64,000 nucleotides of DNA, taken from NCBI GenBank assembly GCA_947589215.1, contig CANQCL010000006.1, positions 58,279 to 122,278 of the forward strand, written 5' to 3'. The position numbers and the translations under genes are program-made. Shown here in pieces: positions 27,622-36,062 of the stretch. Numbering within the stretch: the first letter of the stretch is position 1; every line of letters begins with the position of its first letter. This DNA is from an uncultured Clostridia bacterium. GTDB taxonomy: Bacteria; Bacillota; Clostridia; Oscillospirales; Ruminococcaceae. The notes beneath the pieces were generated by a model. It saw only the letters and a program-made list of their open reading frames with translations. It ran no database searches and was not told the DNA's origin.

Positions 27622-29664
27622 ATGAAATTTAAAAACATTTTAAGTTTATCTATGGCATTAACAATGGCATTTACCGCAACACTAGGTTCATCAGCATTTG
27701 CCGACGAGCTTGTTTTATCAGGCGAAAAAGAAACTTATGTTGTTTTAACTGAAACTGCAAAAGACGGTAAAGAGATCATATCCGATTATGATGGTGAAGC
27801 TCTTTACAGTAGTGAAGCTGTAAGCTGTGAGCTTACAGAACGTCAGGCTGATAAACTGGAAGACCAACCCGGAGTGTTAGCTGTAAGTGAGGATATTATT
27901 CTTACGGGTACAGGAAAGAAATCAAAAGATAAGAAACTTATTAAAAATGATGCTCCGGAGCAATGGAACTTGGACGCTATAGGAGTTAGTGAATCTGATG
28001 CGAAATCATCAGACGTTAAAATAGAAGTACTGGACAGCGGTGTTTCATATACTGATGATATTAATATTCAGAGCAGTGTAAACCTTGTTCCGGGCGAAGA
28101 ACAGGTAAGCCCTATGTTCGTGGACGCAAACGGTCACGGAACAGGTATAGCAGGACTGATTGGTGCAAAAGATAATAGCGACGGAATAAAGGGGGTTTAT
28201 CCTAATGCAGAGATATATTCAGTAAAAGCTCTGGACGAAAACCTAAAATCACCTTTGAGCAGAATAGTTGAGGGTATCTATTGGGGAATTGAAAACGATA
28301 TGGATATCATCAATATGAGCTTTGGTACAAGTGTTAATACTGAAGTTCTTCATGAGGCTGTAAAGGCTGCGGCAGATGCAGGAATAATTCTGATAGCCGC
28401 TGCAGGAAATACCGAGCATCAGAACGTAAACTATCCAGCGGCATACAATGAAGTAATAGCAGTAGGCTCAATAAATGCAGAGGGCGAGCTTGCTGAGCTT
28501 ACATCAACAGGTACACAGCTTGAGTTGCTTGCACCGGGTGAACAGGTATATACAACAGGACTGTTTTATGGTACAATAGGTGTAAGCGGAACAAGTATAG
28601 CAACAGCACAGGTAACAGGAACAGCGGCATTGCTTAAAGCAAAGGATAAAACAAAATCCGCAGACTTTATCAGAGGACTTCTCAAAGCTTCATCAAAAGA
28701 GGTAGCCGGAACAGGTGCAGGACTTATCGACTATAACTATGCTCTTGATATTTACGATGAATATGCAAACAGCTATGTTGAGGGCGAAGATAATGACAAT
28801 GAGTTTGAAAACACAGAGGAAATACCCGATTACTCCGACGAAGCAGATGTAGTTGTTGAGGGGTTGTGGAATAGCGATGGTCACAAACAAACCATTAATT
28901 ATGCAGCAGGTGTTATAGGTGGTTTAAGTCAAAATGAAATAGGATTAATTGCTAACATTTCGAATTTAGCAGATTCAAATGAATATGCTGCTCCAAAAGT
29001 TACTTGCCTTCATGGTAATCAGAATTATATTTATAGTTTAAAGTATTTATGGAATTATGCACTTAAATTGCAAAAATCTAAAAAAACTACTCTTAATGCA
29101 CAGGTTACTGAAGCAGAGAATTATGCTCGTTCTACTGTACCTAGCAATAAAGCACCTGTTGGTTTTGAAAATTTAGTTAAAGCTACAAATAAAATGGTAA
29201 AAGCTAACGGAAGTGCTTACGTTAATAAACCTAAGCAAAGAAGAAATCTTGTTTTTGGTTTTATATTCCACTTGATTGGAGATACATTTGCACATAAAAC
29301 AATAGTACCAAAGTACACAATATCGGGTACAACTTATAAGGAATCTAAGACAGAGTATTCTAAAGATGCTAACTTGGGAAAATCTGATTTTACAGATTGG
29401 AGTAAGTTAACAAAAGATATTGGTAATCAAGTTGCTACATTTACAATGCTTCAAAATTATGTTCCAACGTCTAAAAAGCAGTATATAAGAACTAGATATG
29501 AAGATAAGACAACGTTTTGCAAGGAGCGATTTGCTGATGCCAAATCTGCTTGTGAATATTTTCTTGAATTTTATTCTCAAGGCTTTAGTATAATAACTCT
29601 AAGCCCTGTTTATGGATTGAAATTGGATAAATTTAATGAACATCAAAAAGCACTTGGGTATTAA
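27622..29664 (+). CDS. Secreted subtilisin-like serine protease with C-terminal helical H-x3-D-x3-H domain
   Basis: A 680-residue protein. A signal peptide (1-27, ending SAFA) and an I9-like propeptide (about 30-100) lead to an S8 catalytic domain (about 110-385): Asp in EVLDSGVSY, His in NGHGTGIAG, Asn in AAAGNTEHQ and Ser in GVSGTSIATA. An acidic linker (about 393-415) follows. The remaining ~260 residues form a separate alpha-helical domain with HLIGDTFAH, reminiscent of the metal-binding motif of zinc-dependent phospholipase C/S1-P1 nuclease-type folds. DNA of this part is markedly more AT-rich than the protease part, suggesting a later joining. Confidence 0.85.
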   Translation: MKFKNILSLSMALTMAFTATLGSSAFADELVLSGEKETYVVLTETAKDGKEIISDYDGEALYSSEAVSCELTERQADKLEDQPGVLAVSEDIILTGTGKKSKDKKLIKNDAPEQWNLDAIGVSESDAKSSDVKIEVLDSGVSYTDDINIQSSVNLVPGEEQVSPMFVDANGHGTGIAGLIGAKDNSDGIKGVYPNAEIYSVKALDENLKSPLSRIVEGIYWGIENDMDIINMSFGTSVNTEVLHEAVKAAADAGIILIAAAGNTEHQNVNYPAAYNEVIAVGSINAEGELAELTSTGTQLELLAPGEQVYTTGLFYGTIGVSGTSIATAQVTGTAALLKAKDKTKSADFIRGLLKASSKEVAGTGAGLIDYNYALDIYDEYANSYVEGEDNDNEFENTEEIPDYSDEADVVVEGLWNSDGHKQTINYAAGVIGGLSQNEIGLIANISNLADSNEYAAPKVTCLHGNQNYIYSLKYLWNYALKLQKSKKTTLNAQVTEAENYARSTVPSNKAPVGFENLVKATNKMVKANGSAYVNKPKQRRNLVFGFIFHLIGDTFAHKTIVPKYTISGTTYKESKTEYSKDANLGKSDFTDWSKLTKDIGNQVATFTMLQNYVPTSKKQYIRTRYEDKTTFCKERFADAKSACEYFLEFYSQGFSIITLSPVYGLKLDKFNEHQKALGY

Positions 29665-29722
29665 TCATGTAAAAGTTTAAATTACTTTTTATATGTATTA
29701 TATGTAAAATGGAGAGATAAAT

Positions 29723-30886
29723 TTGAAAGTTAAAAAACTTGTAAAATTGTTATATTTGTTTTTAATTAGCTCAATTATGACTACAATGTTCAGTTTAAAT
29801 GGAATGTCATATATTGAATTACCTTATTATAAAGTTCATTATGGTAAAGGGTCTGATTCATTTTATAATGTATATATCGACGGTATTTATTATAATATTG
29901 ACATATACGGAAAAGAGAAGGGTAAAGAAATTTATTCCGTACAAGCTTTCTATCCAATTATTAAGGGTGATATATTAAAAATACCTGAAAAAATAAAATT
30001 TAAAGGTAAAAATTATAAAGTTGAGGATATATCTTTAGGTCTTGATCTGGCAAGTTTTGATGGAGGATATAACATACCTAAATTACCTAATAAATTAGTT
30101 CTTCCTTATAAAATCATATACTTACCTAAATATGCTACTAATTTTGCTATACGTTCAGGCGTTAAACTTAACAATTTAAAGAAAATTTATGTATCAAAAA
30201 AAATTAAAGATTTAAGCGGTTTTCCGAATATGTCAAATGTAAAAGTAATTATTGATAAACAAAATCCGTATATAAAGATGAAAAATGATGCTATTTATTC
30301 AAAAAATGATAAAACGCTTATAAGATTAGTAAATGAGAAAAGGGTATATAGAGTAGCTAAAGGAACCAAAGAAATAGACCTAACCAGTTTTGATTGTGTA
30401 AAAAGCATTGAAAAAGTTTATTTGCCCGCTTCATTGAAAAAAATATCTGATGGTGCGTTTGACAGATGTAAAAAATTAAAAACAGTTTTAATAAATAATA
30501 AAACAACTCAAATAGGTGATTTGGCATTTGAAAAATGTAAATCGTTAAATAAAATATCTATGCCAAAAAATCTTGAAAGGATAGGTAATTCAGCTTTTCT
30601 AGATTGTATATCACTAAAAAAAATAGTTATGCCGACAAATGTTAATATAATTGAATTCAGAGCTTTCAAAAACTGTAGCGAACTATCAAAAGTAATAATT
30701 GAGAGTGAAGAAAAAGCACCAGTTATTGAAAAAGCATCATTTAAAAACACAAAAGATGGAATTCAGTTTATTGTTAAAAACCAAACTATAGCCGACCAGT
30801 TAAAAGAACAACTCACAGGCAGCGGAGTGAAAAATGCAAAAATTTTGATAGGCAAAAATGTTGTTTATCAAAATATTAATGGATAG
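29723..30886 (+). CDS. Secreted BspA-type leucine-rich-repeat protein
   Basis: A 387-residue protein from a TTG start seven bases after GGAGAG. The signal peptide (1-27) shares the MKVKK...SLNGM pattern with the GH5 enzyme at 51076. The N-terminal ~200 residues are beta-rich and Lys/Tyr-rich. Four to five LRR_5 repeats follow from about 235 (LPASLKKISDGAFDRCKKLKT type, consensus L-x-x-I-x-x-x-A-F-x-x-C). Such proteins sit on the cell surface and bind ligands. It is AT-rich like the preceding C-terminal domain, 58 bp away, and possibly co-transcribed. Confidence 0.85.
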   Translation: MKVKKLVKLLYLFLISSIMTTMFSLNGMSYIELPYYKVHYGKGSDSFYNVYIDGIYYNIDIYGKEKGKEIYSVQAFYPIIKGDILKIPEKIKFKGKNYKVEDISLGLDLASFDGGYNIPKLPNKLVLPYKIIYLPKYATNFAIRSGVKLNNLKKIYVSKKIKDLSGFPNMSNVKVIIDKQNPYIKMKNDAIYSKNDKTLIRLVNEKRVYRVAKGTKEIDLTSFDCVKSIEKVYLPASLKKISDGAFDRCKKLKTVLINNKTTQIGDLAFEKCKSLNKISMPKNLERIGNSAFLDCISLKKIVMPTNVNIIEFRAFKNCSELSKVIIESEEKAPVIEKASFKNTKDGIQFIVKNQTIADQLKEQLTGSGVKNAKILIGKNVVYQNING

Positions 30887-30948
30887 CATTCAAGTAAGTG
30901 CAAAAATGTGAATATGTGAATATATTAATAAAAAGCTAGATAGACAGC

Positions 30949-30986
30949 AAAAGCGTTCAGGTCAATGAAATGACTTGAACGCTTTT
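30949..30986 (+). terminator. Terminator after the LRR gene
   Basis: A 15-16 bp stem (AAAAGCGTTCAGGTCA / TGACTTGAACGCTTTT) with a six-base loop. It leads into a heptamer-repeat patch (30987-31016). The stem core AAAGCGTTC also occurs in the GH5 terminator at 53173. Confidence 0.8.
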
Positions 30987-31040
30987 ATCTTGTTTCTTGC
31001 TTCTAACCTGCAGCCTCAATGTATATAAGCAACTAAATAT

Positions 31041-31078
31041 TCCCATACTAAATTTGAGTTATAAAATTTAGTATGGGA
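31041..31078 (+). promoter_or_regulatory. 15 bp perfect hairpin overlapping a ribosome binding site
   Basis: Arms TCCCATACTAAATTT (31041-31055) and AAATTTAGTATGGGA (31064-31078) with an eight-base loop. The right arm includes GGGA of the GGGAGG Shine-Dalgarno (31075-31080), so ribosome access may be controlled; an operator role is also possible. Confidence 0.6.
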
Positions 31079-31087
31079 GGAAACTTT

Positions 31088-33412
31088 ATGCAGACGATTA
31101 TTTTTTGCAGTGGTGAAACTGAGGTGCTTGAGCCTGTTACGTCAGACACTCCGCTTGAACTGCTTTCATTTTGTTCAAAGAGGGTCATAGACTATGTTCT
31201 TGATAACCTGTCAGAAAGCGGAATAGCCGACTGTACAGTCGTAACCGACAGCGTGGACACTAAGGAGTATATTGAACGTCTTATAGCCTGTGAAGTAAAG
31301 GCAGATGTTTTTTTGTGCAATGAGGATATGTCGACAAAGGATATTCTAAACACACTCTGGAACGGCGGAGACGAGATTATGGTTATTCAGGCTGACGGTA
31401 TAATCAAGCTTGATCTTGAAGCGATGATCAAGTTTCACAAGAGCAAAGGGGGTCTTGCCTGTGCGTATGCTTTAAAGGTTAATAGCAGTGATTCAGATTA
31501 CGGTACAACTGTAGAGTTTGACGAGCAGAACAGGTTTGAAAGGTTCTACAAAAATGCTAGCAGCGATTTTCCTTCGACAAATTATAAAACTGCTCCGGTG
31601 TATATTATTTCTGTTGAGATGCTTAGCAGGCTGCTGGATGAAAACGATTCAAACAGCGACAAAAAAGGTCTGTTTTCGTGGATGAATTTTAAAAGAGAGC
31701 ATAATATATACGTCTATACAGATGAAAACTGCGAGGCAGGTTCTTTTAAGCCGTTTTATCAAAGAATAGAAACAACAGAGGATTTGCTAAAAGCTGCGAA
31801 AAGAACGGTGTCTGAAAGGATTTTTGATAATGGCGTTACCTTTGAGGACGGCGTATATTCAAACACACCTTATATGTTCAGAGGAGTCTCCTTTATTCCG
31901 CCTTTGTATATAGGCAGTAACGTAAGCATAGGTATGGGGTGCATTATCGGCAGAGGAACGGTTATAGAAGACAATGCGGTTATCGGCGAGAATACCGATA
32001 TTACAGGTTCATATGTAGGGGAGTATTCAAAGATAGGGGACAGAATAAAGGTTCAGGAGGCAGTTGTATGCAAGAACTCACGAATTGATAACGGCGCAGA
32101 GCTCAAAAGGCATTCGGTTGCAGGAGAAGGCTCGACCGTTATGGAAAACTCAATAATAAGCGAGGGAGTAAAGCTGTGGAACGGAAAAACTCTTGCAAAA
32201 AATACAAGACTTAAAACCAATCTGCGTTACGGCTCAAAGCCGGATTTCTCATTCAACGAGGAGGGAAGCGATAAGCTGATTTCTCCTGTTCAGTCGGCTT
32301 CATTAGGCTGTGCTATTGGCTCTGTGCTGGATAATCACAGCAGTGTTCTTGTGTGCTGCGAGAATGTTTGCTGTTCGGCTTATGCAAAGGCTCTTATGTC
32401 TGGAATAATGTCAGCAGGGGTTTCTGTGTGGGATTTGGGGGTTTCTCATGACAGAGCCGCCGACTTTGCGGCAATTACTTTAAGGGCTGATATTTATGCA
32501 GTGTTGTCTGCAAACCCGTCTGCCAAGCTTACGCTCAGATGTCCGGGTGGACTTAGAATAAAGCGTGATATGGAGGCTTCTATAGAGCACAGGCTAAAAA
32601 CAAGGGTCTTTCGTTTGGCTGATATATCTGCCTTTGGGGAATATGTTTTCTGCGGAGGATTGAGCGAGATGTATGTGTCAAATCTAATGTCAGTTCTGCC
32701 AAAAAGGCTTGATGGCATAAATGTGAGTGTTAAAACGTCTAACGAGAAAACAGCACGGGAGATAGACAGGCTTATTGCCCCTATAAACGATATCAACGGT
32801 GAAGAAATAGTGTTTCACATTCTTGACAACGCACATAAGGTCACGGCATATTCTGAGAAAACAGGATATGTAGTTTTTGAAAGACTTGTCTTGCTATGCA
32901 CAAAAATTCATTTGGAAAACAATGAGGACACAGCAATTCCGTTTACATTTCCGAGTGTTTTTGATGACCTTGCCGTAGATTATTCTGCAAAGCTTTACAG
33001 ATATTTTAGCTCAAGCTGTTCCCATGCGGACGATAAGGCTAGGGAATTAGCGTCAAGGGAAAGCAACAGTTATGTTCACGACGGAATGTATCTGATAGCT
33101 GACATTTTGAGTTACCTTACTAAAGAAAAAATAGGTTTTTCAGAGGCGCTGGAAAAGCTTCCTGAGTTTTATTCAAGCGAGAGATTTTTGGCTGTCGGTG
33201 ACGGAAGGGAAACGGACAATTTCTGGAGCGAAATCAAGTCAAAGTATAAGCGTTCGGATGAGGGGATTGTTATAAACGAAAAAAACGCAAGGGCGGTTAT
33301 AAAGCCGGTGAGTAAAGGCAAGGGTCTTATGCTTTATGTTGATTCAGAAAAGGCGGAGACAGCACAAGCATTATGCGAAAGCATAGAAAAGAAGATTCAA
33401 GGACAAATGTAA
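31088..33412 (+). CDS. Degenerate nucleotidyltransferase / left-handed beta-helix / phosphohexomutase-like fusion
   Basis: A 774-residue protein; the ATG at 31088 follows GGGAGG by seven bases, so an ATG at 31073 that reads through the RBS is rejected. Residues about 1-235 are a GT-A sugar-nucleotidyltransferase fold without the GGxGTR loop. About 265-375 are hexapeptide beta-helix repeats (PLYIGSNVSIGMGCIIGRGTVIEDNAVIG). About 400-770 follow alpha-D-phosphohexomutase layout, but the active-site SASHNP is replaced by LSANPSAK. It looks like a pseudoenzyme relative of ManC/PGM fusions, probably regulatory or structural in carbohydrate metabolism. Function not known to me. Confidence 0.75.
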   Translation: MQTIIFCSGETEVLEPVTSDTPLELLSFCSKRVIDYVLDNLSESGIADCTVVTDSVDTKEYIERLIACEVKADVFLCNEDMSTKDILNTLWNGGDEIMVIQADGIIKLDLEAMIKFHKSKGGLACAYALKVNSSDSDYGTTVEFDEQNRFERFYKNASSDFPSTNYKTAPVYIISVEMLSRLLDENDSNSDKKGLFSWMNFKREHNIYVYTDENCEAGSFKPFYQRIETTEDLLKAAKRTVSERIFDNGVTFEDGVYSNTPYMFRGVSFIPPLYIGSNVSIGMGCIIGRGTVIEDNAVIGENTDITGSYVGEYSKIGDRIKVQEAVVCKNSRIDNGAELKRHSVAGEGSTVMENSIISEGVKLWNGKTLAKNTRLKTNLRYGSKPDFSFNEEGSDKLISPVQSASLGCAIGSVLDNHSSVLVCCENVCCSAYAKALMSGIMSAGVSVWDLGVSHDRAADFAAITLRADIYAVLSANPSAKLTLRCPGGLRIKRDMEASIEHRLKTRVFRLADISAFGEYVFCGGLSEMYVSNLMSVLPKRLDGINVSVKTSNEKTAREIDRLIAPINDINGEEIVFHILDNAHKVTAYSEKTGYVVFERLVLLCTKIHLENNEDTAIPFTFPSVFDDLAVDYSAKLYRYFSSSCSHADDKARELASRESNSYVHDGMYLIADILSYLTKEKIGFSEALEKLPEFYSSERFLAVGDGRETDNFWSEIKSKYKRSDEGIVINEKNARAVIKPVSKGKGLMLYVDSEKAETAQALCESIEKKIQGQM

Positions 33413-33488
33413 AAGTATGAGGTCAAAAATTAGAACTTGTTAAATGGTTGAGTTGCTGCGTTTTGCATCTGTCTGCATTATTGGCTGC

Positions 33489-33517
33489 TTGACATCATAA
33501 ATTTTATGGAGTATAAT
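33489..33517 (+). promoter_or_regulatory. Sigma-A promoter of the RNase J gene
   Basis: TTGACA (33489-33494), a 17 bp spacer and TATAAT (33512-33517), a perfect consensus about 310 bp before the start codon. Confidence 0.8.
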
Positions 33518-33524
33518 CTAAAAT

Positions 33525-33830
33525 ATAATTTGTGTTCGGAAGCTTAAAGCTAAATGCCCGTTAGGGTTAAACAGAATGACAGGGCGCATTAAACGTCGAG
33601 GTTCTGTTTTTATCTGGGAAGTCAAAAGACTAAAATCATCATATTTCTCAGATTGTTTTATTATTCGGAAATATAGGCTTAAAAGGATTAAGCCGTAAGG
33701 TTTTGTTTTTGTGTAAAATAAGACCTAAATTTTTAGTGTATGAAAACACCTTGTGCATCAGGCACAAAAGCTACGGATTTGAATTTTAATATTATTAAAG
33801 GAGGTTTGCTCTTAATAGAGCGAGACACTG
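33525..33830 (+). promoter_or_regulatory. Long structured 5' leader of the RNase J mRNA
   Basis: About 300 bases without an ORF. Visible helices are AACAGAA/TTCTGTT followed by TTTTT (33570-33611 region), GGCTTAA/TTAAGCC followed by a T-rich stretch (near 33676-33712) and TTGTGC/GCACAA (near 33751-33770). The first two resemble terminators, so attenuation or autoregulation by RNase J is plausible. Confidence 0.45.
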
Positions 33831-35891
33831 ATGAAAAAACAGAATAACAGACCTGAGAACTCGTACAGAAGCAGAGTGCAAAATGGTTCAGTACAGAAAA
33901 GGGGCAGACCGTCTTCGGTGAACGGAAAGACAGAGGACGGATTGACAAACCTTTTCACTATTGACGTGCCTGAAATTAATTCGGCGCCGATAAGGGAGTC
34001 GAGAAGGCCTAGTATAAACAGTACAGGTTCGTCTAACGTTGGCAGAAATCAGCGTGATACCAATACAGGCAGGAGGTCAAATGTTCAAAGCGGTAAAACT
34101 GCAAGTACGCTAAGGGAGTCAAAAACTGATGCGAGAACGGAAAAGACAAAGGCAGTCTCGGCGAAAAGAAAGCAAAATTCTTATGTTCCAAAGCCTAGAA
34201 CTCAAAGAACCGCCGCTAAACGTGATGTAGCGAGAAAAACTCCCGTGAAGATCATTCCTTTGGGAGGACTTAACGAGATAGGAAAGAACCTAACAGTAAT
34301 CGAGTGCTCAAACGATATAATAATACTCGATTCGGGAATAGCTTTCCCGGACAGTGAGATGCCGGGTATAGACCTTGTTATCCCTGATTATAACTACCTT
34401 GAGAAGAACGCTGAAAAAATCAGAGGTATTGTTATAACACACGGACACGAGGACCATATAGGCGGTCTTCCTTATATGCTGAAAAAGGTCAAGGCTCCTG
34501 TTTATGCAACAAGGCTTACTATAGGTCTTATAGAGGGAAAGCTGAAAGAGCATGGTATGAGCGGTATAAAGCTTGTAAATGTAACTCCGGGTCAGACGGT
34601 AAAGCTTGGCTGTATGGCAGTAGAGTTTATAAGGGTCAACCATTCGATCCCCGATGCTGTGGGATTGGCTTTTCACACCCCTGCTGGAATAATCTGTCAC
34701 ACAGGCGATTTTAAGGTGGATTTTACGCCTATTGACGACGGGGTCATTGACTTGGCACGTTTTGCGGAGTTGGGTAATAAGGGCGTTTTGGCACTTATGG
34801 CAGATTCTACAAACTCAGAGCGTCCGGGATATACAATGAGCGAGAGACTGGTGGGCGAAAGCTTTGAAAAGCTGTTTGCTGCGGCTGATACAAGAAGAAT
34901 CATTATTGCGACGTTTGCTTCAAATATTCACAGACTTCAGCAGATAATCAATATTGCCGAGCGGCAGAAAAGAAAAGTCGCCGTTTCCGGAAGAAGTATG
35001 GTAAACGTAATAGGAATAAGCATAGAGCTTGGTTACTTAAAGTGTCCGAAGGGTATACTTATAGATATTGACGAGATAAAGAATTATAACCCGGAACAGC
35101 TTGTTATCATAACTACCGGAAGTCAAGGAGAGCCTATGTCTGCGCTTACGAGAATGTCCAGAAACGAGCACAGACAGGTAAACATAACCCCAAAAGACTT
35201 TATTATAATTTCTGCAACGCCTATTCCAGGAAACGAAAAGCTTGTTACAAATGTTGTAAACGAGCTTATGAAGGCGGGCGCTGACGTTGTATATGAGAAA
35301 ATGTATGACGTTCACGTTTCGGGTCACGCCTGTCAGGAGGAGCAAAAGCTTATCCTTTCGCTTACAAAACCGAAGTTTTTTATACCTGTTCACGGTGAGT
35401 ATAAACATCTGGCAAAGCACGCCCAGACGGCAAGGAAGATAGGTATTGCCGAAAATAACATCATCATTTCAAGTATAGGTGACGTTATTGAAACTGACGG
35501 CGTTGATATGAAGGTAACAGGCTCTGTTCAGGCAGGAAAGGTATTAGTAGACGGCTTGGGAGTAGGAGACGTCGGATCTATTGTTCTGAGAGACAGAAAG
35601 CACCTTTCTCAGGACGGTCTTCTTATCGCTATTGCAACGGTCAATTCTCCGAGCAGAGAGATTATTGCCGGTCCCGATGTAATATCGAGAGGATTTGTGT
35701 ATGTTCGTGAGAGCGAGGAGCTTATGGATGAGGCGAGAAAACTGCTATACAATACTCTTAGAAAGTGCTTTGACGACGGTGTTACCGAGTGGAACGCTAT
35801 AAAAATAAGAATGAAGGACGTTCTTTCAAACTTTATTTATCAGAAAACAAAGCGCAGTCCTATGATTTTACCAATTATTATGGAGGCTTAA
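33831..35891 (+). CDS. rnj: Ribonuclease J with basic N-terminal extension
   Basis: A metallo-beta-lactamase/beta-CASP ribonuclease with 5'-exo and endo activity in mRNA decay and rRNA processing. The catalytic core starts near residue 138 (VKIIPLGGLNEIGKN). It has the zinc motif THGHEDHIGG, CHTGDFK and MADSTNSERPG, then beta-CASP motifs GSQGEPMSALTRM and HVSGHACQEE, with PVHGEYKHL late. The first ~137 residues are a low-complexity, Arg/Lys/Ser/Thr/Asn-rich extension that standard RNase J (about 555 residues) lacks and that could bind RNA. The strong AAAGGAGGT lies 25 bases before the ATG, with a small hairpin between. Confidence 0.94.
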   Translation: MKKQNNRPENSYRSRVQNGSVQKRGRPSSVNGKTEDGLTNLFTIDVPEINSAPIRESRRPSINSTGSSNVGRNQRDTNTGRRSNVQSGKTASTLRESKTDARTEKTKAVSAKRKQNSYVPKPRTQRTAAKRDVARKTPVKIIPLGGLNEIGKNLTVIECSNDIIILDSGIAFPDSEMPGIDLVIPDYNYLEKNAEKIRGIVITHGHEDHIGGLPYMLKKVKAPVYATRLTIGLIEGKLKEHGMSGIKLVNVTPGQTVKLGCMAVEFIRVNHSIPDAVGLAFHTPAGIICHTGDFKVDFTPIDDGVIDLARFAELGNKGVLALMADSTNSERPGYTMSERLVGESFEKLFAAADTRRIIIATFASNIHRLQQIINIAERQKRKVAVSGRSMVNVIGISIELGYLKCPKGILIDIDEIKNYNPEQLVIITTGSQGEPMSALTRMSRNEHRQVNITPKDFIIISATPIPGNEKLVTNVVNELMKAGADVVYEKMYDVHVSGHACQEEQKLILSLTKPKFFIPVHGEYKHLAKHAQTARKIGIAENNIIISSIGDVIETDGVDMKVTGSVQAGKVLVDGLGVGDVGSIVLRDRKHLSQDGLLIAIATVNSPSREIIAGPDVISRGFVYVRESEELMDEARKLLYNTLRKCFDDGVTEWNAIKIRMKDVLSNFIYQKTKRSPMILPIIMEA

Positions 35892-35904
35892 CTAAGAAGT
35901 AAGA

Positions 35905-35955
35905 CCGGCAGGCTGTCGGTCTTGTTTCTTGCTTCTAGCCTCTTGCTTCTAGCAA
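35905..35955. repeat. Composite GC palindrome and heptamer patch after rnj
   Basis: GACCGGCAGGCTGTCGGTC (imperfect palindrome) fused to TTGTTTC/TTGCTTC-type 7 bp units. The palindrome plus T-rich tail could double as the rnj terminator. Confidence 0.6.
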
Positions 35956-36062
35956 TATTGACAACACAGCTAAAATACTATAAAATAGTATCAGTTATAA
36001 GATTATGTTATATAAAATCTATGTAAGGAGGAGTGTCCCCGTTTGGGGGCATAGCCGTAATT

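Noticed and set aside
31073..31087. Start of the fusion protein at the ATG at 31073
   Set aside because: It would translate through its own GGGAGG; the ATG at 31088 has ideal spacing.
31088..33412. An active mannose-1-phosphate guanylyltransferase or phosphomannomutase
   Set aside because: Both active-site signatures are missing.
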